From the NCBI GenBank assembly GCA_943846735.1, contig OX044364.1, positions 2,480,001 through 2,544,000 on the forward strand: a stretch of 64,000 nucleotides of DNA, in the 5' to 3' direction. The stretch comes from CAJQLB01 sp905479065. Its GTDB lineage: Bacteria; Bacteroidota; Bacteroidia; Flavobacteriales; Flavobacteriaceae. Below the pieces are notes generated by a model, which saw only the letters and a list, made by a program, of their open reading frames with translations, had not been told where the DNA came from and made no database searches. Numbering within the stretch: the stretch's first letter is position 1; each line of letters opens with the position of its first letter. The position numbers and the translations under genes were made by a program. This document shows, piece after piece, positions 8,845-18,043 of this stretch.

Positions 8845-9483
8845 ATGAGAGACAACATTAGCATATTCATAGCAGACGACCATCCATTATTATTGAGAGG
8901 TTTGATAGACCAACTAAAAGAATATGGTTATCATATGTCAGGTGCAGCTGACAATGGTGCCACTGCTTTAGATCAAATTGTAAAGATGCAACCTGACATT
9001 GCAATTTTAGATGAGGAAATGCCACTATTAACTGGTTTTGAGGTCATCAAAAAATGTAAAGAGAAAAACATTAATACGCGATTTATAATTTTAACATCTC
9101 ACAAAGAAAAAGCGTTTATTTATAAAGCAAAAAAATTGAATATTTCTGGATACATCATAAAAGATGAGCCATTTATTGAAATACACAAGTGTATTCAAAG
9201 CGTTAGTAAAGGTATTCCTTATTTTAGCGATATTTTTAGCTCTGTTTTTAAGAATGAGGTTTCGCCAGAATTACAAAAGTTAAAATTATTGTCACCTTCA
9301 GAACGTACCATAGTAAAATTAATTGCTCAGAATAAGAGTACTAAAGAAATTGGGGAGTTACTGTTCGTTTCAAGTCGCACTATAGAAAAACATCGATCGA
9401 ACATCATATCTAAGCTAGACCTTGGCTATCAAAAAAAGTCATTGAGCACTTGGGCAAATGACAATAAGCATTTAATTACTTAG
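8845..9483 (+). CDS. LuxR/NarL-family response regulator
   Basis: A 212-aa two-component response regulator. The receiver domain has acidic pocket D11/D12, phospho-acceptor Asp56 (IAILDEEMP) and a Thr/Ser-Lys switch (ILTSHKEK and IIKDEP). The C-terminal GerE helix-turn-helix runs about 148-205, with LSPSERTIVKLIAQNKSTKEIGELLFVSSRTIEKHRSNI. The gene starts 2 nt after the kinase stop, so the pair is co-translated. Targets are unknown; the neighbouring DUF2911 gene on the opposite strand is one candidate only by position. Confidence 0.93.
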   Translation: MRDNISIFIADDHPLLLRGLIDQLKEYGYHMSGAADNGATALDQIVKMQPDIAILDEEMPLLTGFEVIKKCKEKNINTRFIILTSHKEKAFIYKAKKLNISGYIIKDEPFIEIHKCIQSVSKGIPYFSDIFSSVFKNEVSPELQKLKLLSPSERTIVKLIAQNKSTKEIGELLFVSSRTIEKHRSNIISKLDLGYQKKSLSTWANDNKHLIT

Positions 9484-9510
9484 TTTTTACTAAAAAATGA
9501 TTAGGAAGCT

Positions 9511-10050
9511 TTAGTTTACTGTCATTGGTACTTTGACCCTTAAAGTATCCCAACCCAGAAACATGTTTCCTTCATCATCAAAAGTGATAGAAAAGGCTTC
9601 CAACACGTCTTTAGCCTGAGAGGTTTCAACGATGATTCTAGCAACATCATTATCTTTATTGTAGAAGTAGCTTCCCCAAACATTGAGATCAGAACTAAAA
9701 ATTAAGGTCCATTCTTTTTCTCCTGGAATAGTAGATAAAGTGTAAGTTCCCGCTTTTATTACTGTACCAGCTACCTGCATATTTTTATAAAAAGTTATTT
9801 CTACTGCTTCATTTGCCCCAGTTCTCCACTGTTTTCCATTTGGAATTAGCTCACTCAAAGAACGTCCTTTTAGCTGCGGTCTGCCGTAAATAACTTTAAC
9901 ATTTTTATCTGATACCTTGTAACTGCTCGGGAAGGATGCGGCATCCATTGGACTTTTGTCTATTGGTGCAAATTTTTGAGCATTTAAATTCGTAGATAAT
10001 AGCATAATGCCGAAACACAACATTATATTTTTAATAGTACAGCTTTTCAT
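9511..10050 (-). CDS. DUF2911 family exported protein
   Basis: A 179-aa protein with a signal peptide (MKSCTIKNIMLCFGIMLLSTNLNAQ). The mature domain shows the DUF2911 pattern: SPMDAASFP, KVIYGRPQLKGRSLSELIPNGKQWRTGANEAVEI, then KAGTYTLSTIPGEKEWTLIFS. Proteins of this family are common in Bacteroidota periplasms and have no established function. It converges with the response regulator gene with a 27-nt gap. The 225-bp space before asnB holds an extremely AT-rich stretch. Confidence 0.88.
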   Translation of the reverse strand: MKSCTIKNIMLCFGIMLLSTNLNAQKFAPIDKSPMDAASFPSSYKVSDKNVKVIYGRPQLKGRSLSELIPNGKQWRTGANEAVEITFYKNMQVAGTVIKAGTYTLSTIPGEKEWTLIFSSDLNVWGSYFYNKDNDVARIIVETSQAKDVLEAFSITFDDEGNMFLGWDTLRVKVPMTVN

Positions 10051-10275
10051 TTGTTTAAATTTTATACAAAATTAATTAATTGTGAGAGGTTAAAAATGAA
10101 ACTTTTTGTTAAAGTTTTTTATATCCAAGAATAAGTAGTTAATTCAAGCGTGAAAAATTGCATTTTTATTTAAATTATTAATTTTTTGTTATAATATGTA
10201 ATTAAAAAATGATTTTATGTTTATATATTTATATATTATATTCATTTTTGTTATTAATTATAAAATAAAATAAAT

Positions 10276-11937
10276 ATGTGCGGTATAGTATGTGCGTTTG
10301 ATTTGAAACAGAAAAGTGAAATTTTAAGGCCACAAGTGTTGGAAATGGCAAAGACCATTAGACATCGCGGTCCAGATTGGAGTGGAATATACGATGATGA
10401 TAAGGCAATTTTGGCGCATGAGCGTCTAGCAATCGTAGATCCAGCTTCTGGTAAACAACCATTATTTAGTGAAAATAAACAACTTATTTTAGCAGCTAAT
10501 GGTGAGATTTACAACCATAGAGAACTCAGAAGTCAATTTCCAAATTATGAGTTTCAAACTGAAAGTGATTGTGAAGTTATTTTAGCACTTTACAAAGAAA
10601 AGGGTGTTCATTTTGTCGATGACATGAATGGGATTTTTGGTTTTGCCTTATACGACAAGGAGAAGGATGAGTATTTCATTGCTCGAGATCATATGGGAAT
10701 TATCCCTCTATACATAGGATGGGATAAATACGGGACATTTTATGTGGCTTCAGAATTAAAAGCTTTGGAAGGGATATGTACCACAATAGAATTATTTCCT
10801 CCTGGCCATTTTATGAGCAGTAAGGATGGTGAATTGGTGCAATGGTATAGGCGTGACTGGGAAGATTATCAAGCTGTAAAAGATAACAAAACTAGCATTG
10901 CTGAGGTGAGACAAGCGCTTGAAGATGCAGTGCATAGGCAATTGATGAGTGACGTTCCTTATGGCGTCTTGTTGTCAGGTGGGCTAGATTCATCTGTTAC
11001 TTCCGCTATTGCAAAAAAATATGCAGAACGACGCATAGAGGCAGATGATAAAGAACAAGCATGGTGGCCTCAGTTGCATAGTTTTTCTGTTGGTTTGGAA
11101 GGCTCACCTGATTTAGTTGCTGCTAAAAAAGTTGCAGATCATATTGGTACGATTCATCATGAAATAGTATTCACTATTCAAGAAGGTTTGGATGCCATAA
11201 ATGATGTTATTTACCAATTAGAGACTTACGATATTACAACCATTAGAGCGAGTACTCCTATGTATCTTATGGCACGTGTCATTAAATCTATGGGGATCAA
11301 AATGGTGTTATCAGGTGAAGGAGCCGATGAGTTATTTGGTGGCTATTTGTATTTTCATAAGGCACCAAATGCTGAGGAGTTTCATGAAGAAACCGTACGT
11401 AAATTGAGTAAATTACACATGTATGATTGTTTGAGGGCAAACAAGAGTTTAGCTGCATGGGGAATCGAAGGCCGGGTACCATTTTTAGACAAGGAATTTA
11501 TGGATGTTGCCATGCGTTTAAATCCACAAGACAAAATGATTAATAATGAGCGTATGGAGAAATGGATTGTTAGAAAGGCTTTTGAAGACATGTTACCTGA
11601 GTCTGTGGCTTGGAGACAAAAAGAGCAATTTAGTGACGGTGTTGGTTATAGTTGGATTGATACCTTGAAAGTGGTTGTTGATACCGAGGTGACTCAAGAG
11701 CAACTAGCAAATGCACATTTTAGGTATCCAATTCAAACTCCCCAAAATAAAGAAGAGTACTATTATCGAACGATATTTGAGTCTCATTTTCCTAGTGATA
11801 CTGCGGCTAAAAGTGTTCCTCAAGAGCCAAGTGTTGCATGTAGCACAAAAATTGCTTTGGAGTGGGATGAGGCATTTAAAAACATGAATGATCCTTCAGG
11901 TAGGGCTGTTGCGAAAGTTCATGACGACGCTTACTAA
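10276..11937 (+). CDS. asnB: Asparagine synthase B (glutamine-hydrolysing)
   Basis: A 553-aa class B asparagine synthetase making Asn from Asp, Gln and ATP. The N-terminal glutaminase domain begins MCGIVCAF, with Cys2 as nucleophile after Met removal and RHRGPDWSG downstream. The synthetase domain holds the ATP pyrophosphatase loop SGGLDSS at 234-240. The C-terminal region shows SGEGADELFGGYLYF and EGRVPFLDKEFMDVAM, which identify AsnB rather than the cluster-associated homologues. It is monocistronic, with 225 bp of very AT-rich DNA before it and 347 bp after it. Confidence 0.97.
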   Translation: MCGIVCAFDLKQKSEILRPQVLEMAKTIRHRGPDWSGIYDDDKAILAHERLAIVDPASGKQPLFSENKQLILAANGEIYNHRELRSQFPNYEFQTESDCEVILALYKEKGVHFVDDMNGIFGFALYDKEKDEYFIARDHMGIIPLYIGWDKYGTFYVASELKALEGICTTIELFPPGHFMSSKDGELVQWYRRDWEDYQAVKDNKTSIAEVRQALEDAVHRQLMSDVPYGVLLSGGLDSSVTSAIAKKYAERRIEADDKEQAWWPQLHSFSVGLEGSPDLVAAKKVADHIGTIHHEIVFTIQEGLDAINDVIYQLETYDITTIRASTPMYLMARVIKSMGIKMVLSGEGADELFGGYLYFHKAPNAEEFHEETVRKLSKLHMYDCLRANKSLAAWGIEGRVPFLDKEFMDVAMRLNPQDKMINNERMEKWIVRKAFEDMLPESVAWRQKEQFSDGVGYSWIDTLKVVVDTEVTQEQLANAHFRYPIQTPQNKEEYYYRTIFESHFPSDTAAKSVPQEPSVACSTKIALEWDEAFKNMNDPSGRAVAKVHDDAY

Positions 11938-12284
11938 AGCTTAGCCCAAAAGAGATATTGTTGTACGTTTAACAATAACCATTCAAATTAGAGTTAAAAA
12001 CATCAAAATTAAACATATAAAAATGTTTAGAAATCGCTTTTAAAGCAATGTTCTATAATTAGGTGTTTCCACAGTTTTTTGAAACATAGTAAAATCAATT
12101 TTAAGGCCTTTTTTAAGCAGTTTAAGCGACTTTATGATAGTTAACAAATGTTAATAATTATGTTGTAAGTACAGGTCAAACCTTCATAATAGTTGATGAA
12201 AATTGTATATTTGTTTTACGATTTGTAGGTTGTTTTCCCACAACCAAAGCAATTAGAAAACGTGAAATAATAGATACATTTATT
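11938..12284 (+). other. asnB-gyrB intergenic region
   Basis: 347 bp without a credible gene. It contains a short palindrome (GCTTTTAAAGC, about 12036-12046), AT-rich filler and a gyrB promoter element at 12206-12213. No strong asnB terminator was recognised. Confidence 0.6.
12206..12213 (+). promoter_or_regulatory. -7 box of gyrB promoter
   Basis: TATATTTG matches TAnnTTTG exactly, 71 nt upstream of the gyrB ATG. The TTG at 12193-12195 is only 10 nt away, so the -33 element is unclear. Confidence 0.5.
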
Positions 12285-14234
12285 ATGAGTGAAAATAAAG
12301 AAGAATTCAACAAACATAATTATTCAGCAGATAGTATTCAAGCACTTGAGGGTATGGAGCATGTTAGAATGCGACCTTCAATGTATATTGGAGATGTAGG
12401 TACAAGAGGTCTACATCATTTAGTGTACGAAGTTGTTGATAATTCTATCGACGAGGCCTTAGCAGGACATTGTGATAATATCACGGTAACTATCAACGAA
12501 GACAATTCAATTACAACAGAAGATGATGGTCGTGGTATCCCTGTTGGGTTACACAAAAAAGAAGGCGTCTCAGCTTTAGAGGTTGTTATGACAAAAATTG
12601 GTGCTGGAGGAAAATTTGACAAGGATTCTTACAAGGTTTCCGGTGGACTTCACGGTGTCGGTGTGAGTTGTGTGAACGCATTGTCTGAACATCTTAAAGC
12701 GACAGTGTTTAGAGAGGGGAAAGTTTACGAACAAGAATACGAACGAGGTAAAGCAATGTATCCTGTGAGACAAGCTGGAGATACAGATAAAAGAGGAACC
12801 ACGGTGACCTTTAAACCGGATTCAACGATATTTACACAGACATTAGAATACAGTTATGACACTTTAGCAAGTAGACTTCGTGAATTAGCATATTTAAATA
12901 AAGGGATTACGGTTCATTTAATTGATCGAAGGCATAAAAAGGATGATGGAGAGTTTGAGGGTGAGACATTTCACTCAAAGGAGGGTTTAAAAGAATTTAT
13001 AACCTATCTTGATGCTACTCGTGAGCCTTTAATGAAAAACGTAATTGCTTTTGAAGGGGAGAAAAATGGAATTCCTGTGGAGGTTGCCATGATTTACAAC
13101 ACCTCATATGCTGAGAACTTACATTCGTACGTAAACAATATAAACACCCATGAAGGTGGAACACACTTATCAGGATTTCGAAGAGGATTGACTCATACAT
13201 TAAAGAAATTTGCTGACGGTTCAGGAATGCTAGATAAATTAAAATTTGATATTTCAGGTGATGATTTTAGAGAGGGGTTAACGGCAATTATTTCTGTCAA
13301 AGTTCAAGAGCCACAATTTGAGGGTCAAACAAAAACTAAATTAGGAAATAGAGAAGTTTCTTCCTCCGTAAGCCAAGCAGTTTCAGAAATGTTGACAGAT
13401 TATTTAGAGGAACATCCTGACGATGCTAAGACCATTGTTCAAAAGGTGATTCTTGCAGCACAAGCACGTCACGCGGCCCAAAAAGCACGTGAAATGGTGC
13501 AGCGGAAAACTGTTATGAGTATTGGAGGGTTACCCGGAAAATTATCTGACTGCTCTGAACAAGATCCTGCCAAATGTGAAGTGTTTTTAGTTGAGGGAGA
13601 CTCTGCAGGAGGAACAGCGAAACAAGGTCGAGACAGAGCATTTCAAGCAATATTACCTTTGCGAGGTAAGATTTTGAATGTTGAAAAGGCGATGACGCAT
13701 AAGGTTTTTGAAAATGAAGAGATAAAAAATATATTTACAGCACTTGGTGTCACAATTGGTACAGAGGAGGATAGTAAAGCATTAAATTTATCAAAATTAC
13801 GATATCACAAAATAGTGATTATGTGTGATGCTGATATTGATGGTAGCCACATTGCAACCTTAATCTTGACTTTCTTTTTCAGATACATGAAAGAGCTAAT
13901 TGAAAATGGGCATATTTACATTGCAACGCCACCATTATACCTCGTCAAGAAAGGAGCTAAGAAACAATATGCTTGGAGTGATGAGGAACGTGATAGTATC
14001 GTTTCTACGTTTGGTGACGGTTCAAAAATTCAACGATACAAGGGACTTGGTGAGATGAATGCCTCACAATTGTGGGACACAACTATGAATCCTGAATTCA
14101 GAACGATGCGGTTGGTGCAGATTGACAATGGAACAGAAGCTGATCGTATCTTCTCAATGTTGATGGGAGATGAAGTTCCGCCAAGGCGAGATTTTATCGA
14201 GAGAAACGCTATATATGCAAATATTGATGCTTAA
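12285..14234 (+). CDS. gyrB: DNA gyrase subunit B
   Basis: The 649-aa ATPase subunit of DNA gyrase, which with GyrA introduces negative supercoils. The GHKL ATP-binding site is seen in VYEVVDNSIDEALAG (N-box Asn) and DDGRGIPVG, then GLHGVGVSCVNALS. The transducer domain carries the QTKTKLGN loop. The TOPRIM domain has EGDSAGG and DADIDGSHI, and the C-terminus shows QRYKGLGEMNASQLWDTTM. Length is typical for Bacteroidota GyrB (about 645-650). ParE is excluded by this length and the PPRRDFIERNA ending. A rho-independent terminator lies 23 nt downstream. Confidence 0.98.
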   Translation: MSENKEEFNKHNYSADSIQALEGMEHVRMRPSMYIGDVGTRGLHHLVYEVVDNSIDEALAGHCDNITVTINEDNSITTEDDGRGIPVGLHKKEGVSALEVVMTKIGAGGKFDKDSYKVSGGLHGVGVSCVNALSEHLKATVFREGKVYEQEYERGKAMYPVRQAGDTDKRGTTVTFKPDSTIFTQTLEYSYDTLASRLRELAYLNKGITVHLIDRRHKKDDGEFEGETFHSKEGLKEFITYLDATREPLMKNVIAFEGEKNGIPVEVAMIYNTSYAENLHSYVNNINTHEGGTHLSGFRRGLTHTLKKFADGSGMLDKLKFDISGDDFREGLTAIISVKVQEPQFEGQTKTKLGNREVSSSVSQAVSEMLTDYLEEHPDDAKTIVQKVILAAQARHAAQKAREMVQRKTVMSIGGLPGKLSDCSEQDPAKCEVFLVEGDSAGGTAKQGRDRAFQAILPLRGKILNVEKAMTHKVFENEEIKNIFTALGVTIGTEEDSKALNLSKLRYHKIVIMCDADIDGSHIATLILTFFFRYMKELIENGHIYIATPPLYLVKKGAKKQYAWSDEERDSIVSTFGDGSKIQRYKGLGEMNASQLWDTTMNPEFRTMRLVQIDNGTEADRIFSMLMGDEVPPRRDFIERNAIYANIDA

Positions 14235-14256
14235 ATAGTCTCAAAAACAATTTATA

Positions 14257-14282
14257 AAATGCCTGTTTACAGGCATTTTTTG
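14257..14282 (+). terminator. gyrB terminator
   Basis: A 9-bp stem (AAATGCCTG / CAGGCATTT) with a TTTA loop is followed by a T run. It is intrinsic, just after gyrB. Confidence 0.85.
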
Positions 14283-14373
14283 TACTCTTTTATTTCGTTA
14301 AAAAGTAAATTTCATCGATAACACAATCTTTTTTTGTAAATTTAAAAGACCGATTAGTTCTAAAATTAAAAAC

Positions 14374-15420
14374 ATGAGAGCTTTATTTATCACCCTAGTT
14401 GTTTTTTTTTCAACGAATGTTGTAAAATCACAAGTATTTGAAAGTATTTTAATTGCTTCTGATGATGCAAGTCTTTTAATGGAAAATTACACCAACCCAG
14501 TAATTAGAGGATTAATGTCAGACATGAATAATGGTTGGTATACCACGGCGAAGACCCACAAAAAATTAGGTTTTGATGTGACCATAACTGCGAATGTCGC
14601 ATTGGTTCCAAAATCTGACGAAATGTTTGCTTTTATACCAACAGACTACAGTTACTTATCGCTTCCAAATGGTGAAAATGAGTTGCCAACATTAATGAGT
14701 TCTTCAAATACTGATACCAGAGTTAACGTTCAAATTGATAACGGAAATGGGACTTTTAATGTGGCTAGTTTTGACATGCCCGGTGGGATAAAGGATGATT
14801 TACCAATTAATGCAGTGCCTACTCCCATGGTGCAATTTGGATTGGGGTTACCATTTAAAACAGATATTAAATTACGCGTAGTTCCAAAGATAAGTTTTGA
14901 TGATAATCTAGAAACTAATTTATTTGGTTTGGGATTGCAACATGATCTGATGCAGTATCTAGGGCCTTTAGAGAACTTACCTTTGAACGTTTCGTTGCTT
15001 GCAGCATTCACAAATATGAAGGTTACTTATACGATTGGAGACGATGATCTTTCCGATGACATCATTTCATCAAATGCTCTGGCTGAATTTAAAATGAAAA
15101 CATGGACGTTACAAGCTTTGGCATCTCTTGATTTTAAAATACTTACTGTCTATGGGGGAGTTGGTTATAACAATGGTACAGCCACAACTAAAATTAAAGG
15201 GGATTACACGATTAATTACGATGTTGAAGATGGTTCAGGAAACTTTATAAATACGGTCAGTGAAATAATTTCAAATCCTATAAATCTAGATTTTTCTGCT
15301 AATAACATCAAAGCAACGCTAGGAGCAAGAATTAATATTGGATTCTTTAAAATATTTACAGACTACTCATTTCAAAAATATAATACAGTAACAGCGGGAA
15401 TCGCTTTTAGTTTCAGATAA
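14374..15420 (+). CDS. DUF6588 family outer-membrane-type protein
   Basis: A 348-aa exported protein. The signal peptide ends near KSQ (residues 1-20). The mature start VFESILIASDDASLLMENYTNPVIRGLMSDMNNGWYTTAKTHK and the alternating hydrophobic strands to the C-terminal TAGIAFSFR match DUF6588, a Bacteroidota family predicted to form an outer-membrane beta-barrel. The terminal aromatic Phe fits barrel assembly. No substrate is known. It stands alone between the gyrB terminator and mdh. Confidence 0.8.
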   Translation: MRALFITLVVFFSTNVVKSQVFESILIASDDASLLMENYTNPVIRGLMSDMNNGWYTTAKTHKKLGFDVTITANVALVPKSDEMFAFIPTDYSYLSLPNGENELPTLMSSSNTDTRVNVQIDNGNGTFNVASFDMPGGIKDDLPINAVPTPMVQFGLGLPFKTDIKLRVVPKISFDDNLETNLFGLGLQHDLMQYLGPLENLPLNVSLLAAFTNMKVTYTIGDDDLSDDIISSNALAEFKMKTWTLQALASLDFKILTVYGGVGYNNGTATTKIKGDYTINYDVEDGSGNFINTVSEIISNPINLDFSANNIKATLGARINIGFFKIFTDYSFQKYNTVTAGIAFSFR

Positions 15421-15494
15421 ACTAGCAAAAATAGGTTTGCTGAAATGTTTTTTATTTTATCTAGCACTTTCTTTATTTGACAATGATTATTTTG

Positions 15495-15502
15495 TAATTT
15501 TG
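15495..15502 (+). promoter_or_regulatory. Probable -7 box of mdh promoter
   Basis: TAATTTTG fits TAnnTTTG, 34 nt before the mdh ATG. A TTG at 15477-15479 is 15 nt upstream, slightly short for the usual 19-20 nt spacing. Confidence 0.5.
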
Positions 15503-15536
15503 CGGCTTAAAACGAACTTAAAATCACATACAAAAT

Positions 15537-16463
15537 ATGAAAATTACAGTAGTTGGAGCAGGAGCGGTTGGAGCGAGCTGTGCAGAATATATTGCTATTA
15601 AAAATTTTGCCTCGGAAGTTGTTTTACTAGATATCAAAGAAGGCTATGCGGAAGGAAAAGCAATGGATTTAATGCAAACGGCGTCCTTGAATGCTTTTGA
15701 TACAAAAATCACTGGAAGTACAAATGATTATGAAAAAACTGCAAACAGTGATATTTGTGTTATCACTTCTGGTATTCCAAGAAAGCCAGGAATGACGAGG
15801 GAGGAATTGATTGGTATTAATGCAGGGATTGTTAAAACAGTGTCGACAAGTCTCATTCAACATTCTCCAAATACCATCATCATTGTTGTAAGCAATCCAA
15901 TGGACACCATGACTTATTTGGTTCACAAGTCTACTAACCTACCTAAGAATAGAATCATTGGTATGGGAGGTGCGCTTGATTCAGCTCGTTTTAAATATAG
16001 ATTAGCAGAGGCTTTAGAGGCTCCAATAAGTGATGTTGATGGTATGGTTATTGGAGGTCATAGTGATAAGGGAATGGTTCCTCTAATTAATCATGCCACA
16101 AGAAATAGTGTGAAAGTATCAGAATTTTTATCTAAAGACCGTATGGATCAGGTGACAGAAGCAACTAAAGTAGGAGGAGCAACTTTGACGAAACTTCTCG
16201 GAACCTCGGCTTGGTATGCACCGGGTGCCGCTGTATCAGGATTAGTTCAAGCAATTGCTTGTGATCAGCATAAATTGTTTCCATGTTCTGTCTTGTTAGA
16301 CGGTGAATTTGGACTACACGATTTATGTATTGGTGTACCTGTTATACTAGGTAAAAATGGTATTGAAAAAATCATTGAAATTGACCTAAACGATAAAGAA
16401 AAAGCACACCTAAATGAAAGCGCTTCAGGTGTAAAGAAAACAAACAGTTTATTAGAATTTTAA
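15537..16463 (+). CDS. mdh: Malate dehydrogenase
   Basis: NAD-dependent malate dehydrogenase of the TCA cycle, 308 aa, LDH-like type. The Rossmann start MKITVVGAGAVG has GxGxxG at 7-12, with Asp32 as NAD-binding acid. The catalytic loop has Arg82 and Arg88 (GIPRKPGMTR). Asn120 (VVSNPMD), Arg151 and His175 (IGGHSD) complete the active site. Arg82, rather than the Gln of lactate dehydrogenase, supports malate as substrate. It is followed 13 nt later by a DUF4412-like gene and probably shares a transcript ending at 17192. Confidence 0.97.
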   Translation: MKITVVGAGAVGASCAEYIAIKNFASEVVLLDIKEGYAEGKAMDLMQTASLNAFDTKITGSTNDYEKTANSDICVITSGIPRKPGMTREELIGINAGIVKTVSTSLIQHSPNTIIIVVSNPMDTMTYLVHKSTNLPKNRIIGMGGALDSARFKYRLAEALEAPISDVDGMVIGGHSDKGMVPLINHATRNSVKVSEFLSKDRMDQVTEATKVGGATLTKLLGTSAWYAPGAAVSGLVQAIACDQHKLFPCSVLLDGEFGLHDLCIGVPVILGKNGIEKIIEIDLNDKEKAHLNESASGVKKTNSLLEF

Positions 16464-16476
16464 TCCATAAAATTAC

Positions 16477-17133
16477 ATGAGAACCACAGTCATATTTTTT
16501 GTAGCAATTGTAACAAGTTTATTTGGATTTTCCCAAAATAATTTAACGGAGGGTGTCGTCGTTATCTCTCAAACCATGTCAAGTGACAATGATGAGATGA
16601 ATGCACAGCTCGCAATGATGGGAGACATGAGAACCACAACTTATTTTAAAAATGATAAATCAAGAACAGAAGTTTCAAGTCCCATGACTGGAGATATGAT
16701 TGTGATTACTGATGGTGCCTCCAAAGAAATGGTAACATTCATGGATAATCCTATGTTAGGAAAAAAATACATTAAAGGTTCATTAGATATAGCGCAAAGT
16801 GCACTAAATGATATCGTCATAACCAAAGGAGATGAAACTAAGATGTTTTTAAATTTCGAGTGTCAACAATACTTTGTGACATCCTCAGTACAAGGACAAC
16901 CTATGGAAATGGAAGTGTTTACAACCGACGCCATAAATGCTTATTCTCAACAAACAGCTCCTTATGGTGATGAAATTAAGGGTTTTCCACTGTATGTTTC
17001 TTTATCGATGAATCAGATGGGATCCAATATTAAGGTTGTTAGTAATGTTATTGAAATCAAAAAAGAAGTTTTAGACGATGAAAAGTTTAGTTTAGAAATT
17101 TTAGACGGTTATGATGAAATGAAGCAGGAGTAA
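16477..17133 (+). CDS. DUF4412-like exported protein
   Basis: A 218-aa protein with a signal peptide ending near FGFSQ. The mature domain (EGVVVISQTMSS, MTTYFKNDKSRTEV, ECQQYFVTSS and a late TDAINAYSQQ) resembles the Met-rich DUF4412 family of Bacteroidota periplasmic proteins. Family assignment is by pattern and moderate. It is rich in Met and Gln. It starts 13 nt after mdh and is closed by a terminator. Function unknown. Confidence 0.7.
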   Translation: MRTTVIFFVAIVTSLFGFSQNNLTEGVVVISQTMSSDNDEMNAQLAMMGDMRTTTYFKNDKSRTEVSSPMTGDMIVITDGASKEMVTFMDNPMLGKKYIKGSLDIAQSALNDIVITKGDETKMFLNFECQQYFVTSSVQGQPMEMEVFTTDAINAYSQQTAPYGDEIKGFPLYVSLSMNQMGSNIKVVSNVIEIKKEVLDDEKFSLEILDGYDEMKQE

Positions 17134-17160
17134 CTAGAGAAATTAACTTGAGATAATTAC

Positions 17161-17192
17161 AAAAAAGAGCAACCACAGTGTTGCTCTTTTTT
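17161..17192 (+). terminator. Intrinsic terminator after the mdh unit
   Basis: A 12-bp stem (AAAAAGAGCAAC / GTTGCTCTTTTT) with loop CACAGT is flanked by A and T runs, so it could act on both strands. Confidence 0.9.
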
Positions 17193-17289
17193 GTAATTGA
17201 AATAAGCTGTTTTATGATGACGAGTTTTTTGAAGTAATATTTCTGCAAATACCACTGACGGCGCATTATTATTTTTTTATATTTGGCCC

Positions 17290-17907
17290 ATGAATTTAAA
17301 GAGGTTTACGGGCGCGCTCGTTATATTAATTACGTTTCTAGGGGTTATTTATCAACAGCAAAACACCCCTCCTAATCAAGAAATTGTATTGCAATTTACG
17401 GATGCCCATGTAACCATTTCAGAAACTCAGCATACCTTAAATCTGATAAAAAATCAGTTGCATCATCTTGGAGCTCACAATATTCGTGTTAAAGAAATTG
17501 ATGGAGGAATTTTAACAATTACTTATTACAGTACTATTGAGGCCTCGGATATAAAGAAAAATTTAATTCAAAAAAGCTACCTTCTAAAGGGTTACAGCAA
17601 CAGAAGTCAAAATCACTCTTCAGAAAAATCACCATTAAAAAATGATGTTGTGAATTATGACGTTGATGTATTCTTGTTAAAGAATACAAATGATATCAAA
17701 AGCAATCAATTAGCTGCGATTTTTTTAGAATTAAGCGCTGACAACCAGAGAATTTTAATTCCAAAAATCTTGATATTCTCCCCTAAGTTATATGATAAAA
17801 ACAAAAACATCGGCCAAGAGACTTACAAACCATCGCATGATGTTATTCTATCAGATGGTAAAAAATATTACCATACACTTAACGTAAGAGCAGGGCCGTT
17901 TGTGTGA
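17290..17907 (+). CDS. Hypothetical protein with N-terminal membrane anchor
   Basis: A 205-aa protein that I do not recognise. One hydrophobic N-terminal segment (MNLKRFTGALVILITFLGVIY) acts as an anchor or signal. The mature region has a helical part (VTISETQHTLNLIKNQLHHLGAHNIRVKEI), a strand-rich core and a C-terminal ILSDGKKYYHTLNVRAGPFV. It sits between the mdh terminator and secDF on the same strand, with its own short upstream region. A small inverted repeat overlaps and follows the stop codon (17902-17934). The regular codon use and signal support a real gene. Confidence 0.65.
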   Translation: MNLKRFTGALVILITFLGVIYQQQNTPPNQEIVLQFTDAHVTISETQHTLNLIKNQLHHLGAHNIRVKEIDGGILTITYYSTIEASDIKKNLIQKSYLLKGYSNRSQNHSSEKSPLKNDVVNYDVDVFLLKNTNDIKSNQLAAIFLELSADNQRILIPKILIFSPKLYDKNKNIGQETYKPSHDVILSDGKKYYHTLNVRAGPFV

Positions 17908-17978
17908 TGGTTCACACTCCTCAAAGATTTGAGGATTGCTTTTATTACAGCACCAAAAACTCTTTTAATAATAAAAAA

Positions 17979-18009
17979 TTGTCTAATACTCGTGTAAATT
18001 TTATATTTG
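17979..18009 (+). promoter_or_regulatory. secDF promoter
   Basis: TTG (17979-17981), a 20-nt spacer, then TATATTTG (18002-18009). This matches the Bacteroidota sigma-A promoter and lies 34 nt before the secDF ATG. Confidence 0.75.
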
Positions 18010-18043
18010 CCCGATTTAAATTTTAGACTAAAAAATCAATACA

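Noticed and set aside
17902..17934. Palindromes around the stop of the hypothetical gene before secDF
   Set aside because: They read better as a weak terminator (CCTCAAA / TTTGAGG) than as a regulator site; the half-site spacing does not match CRP.
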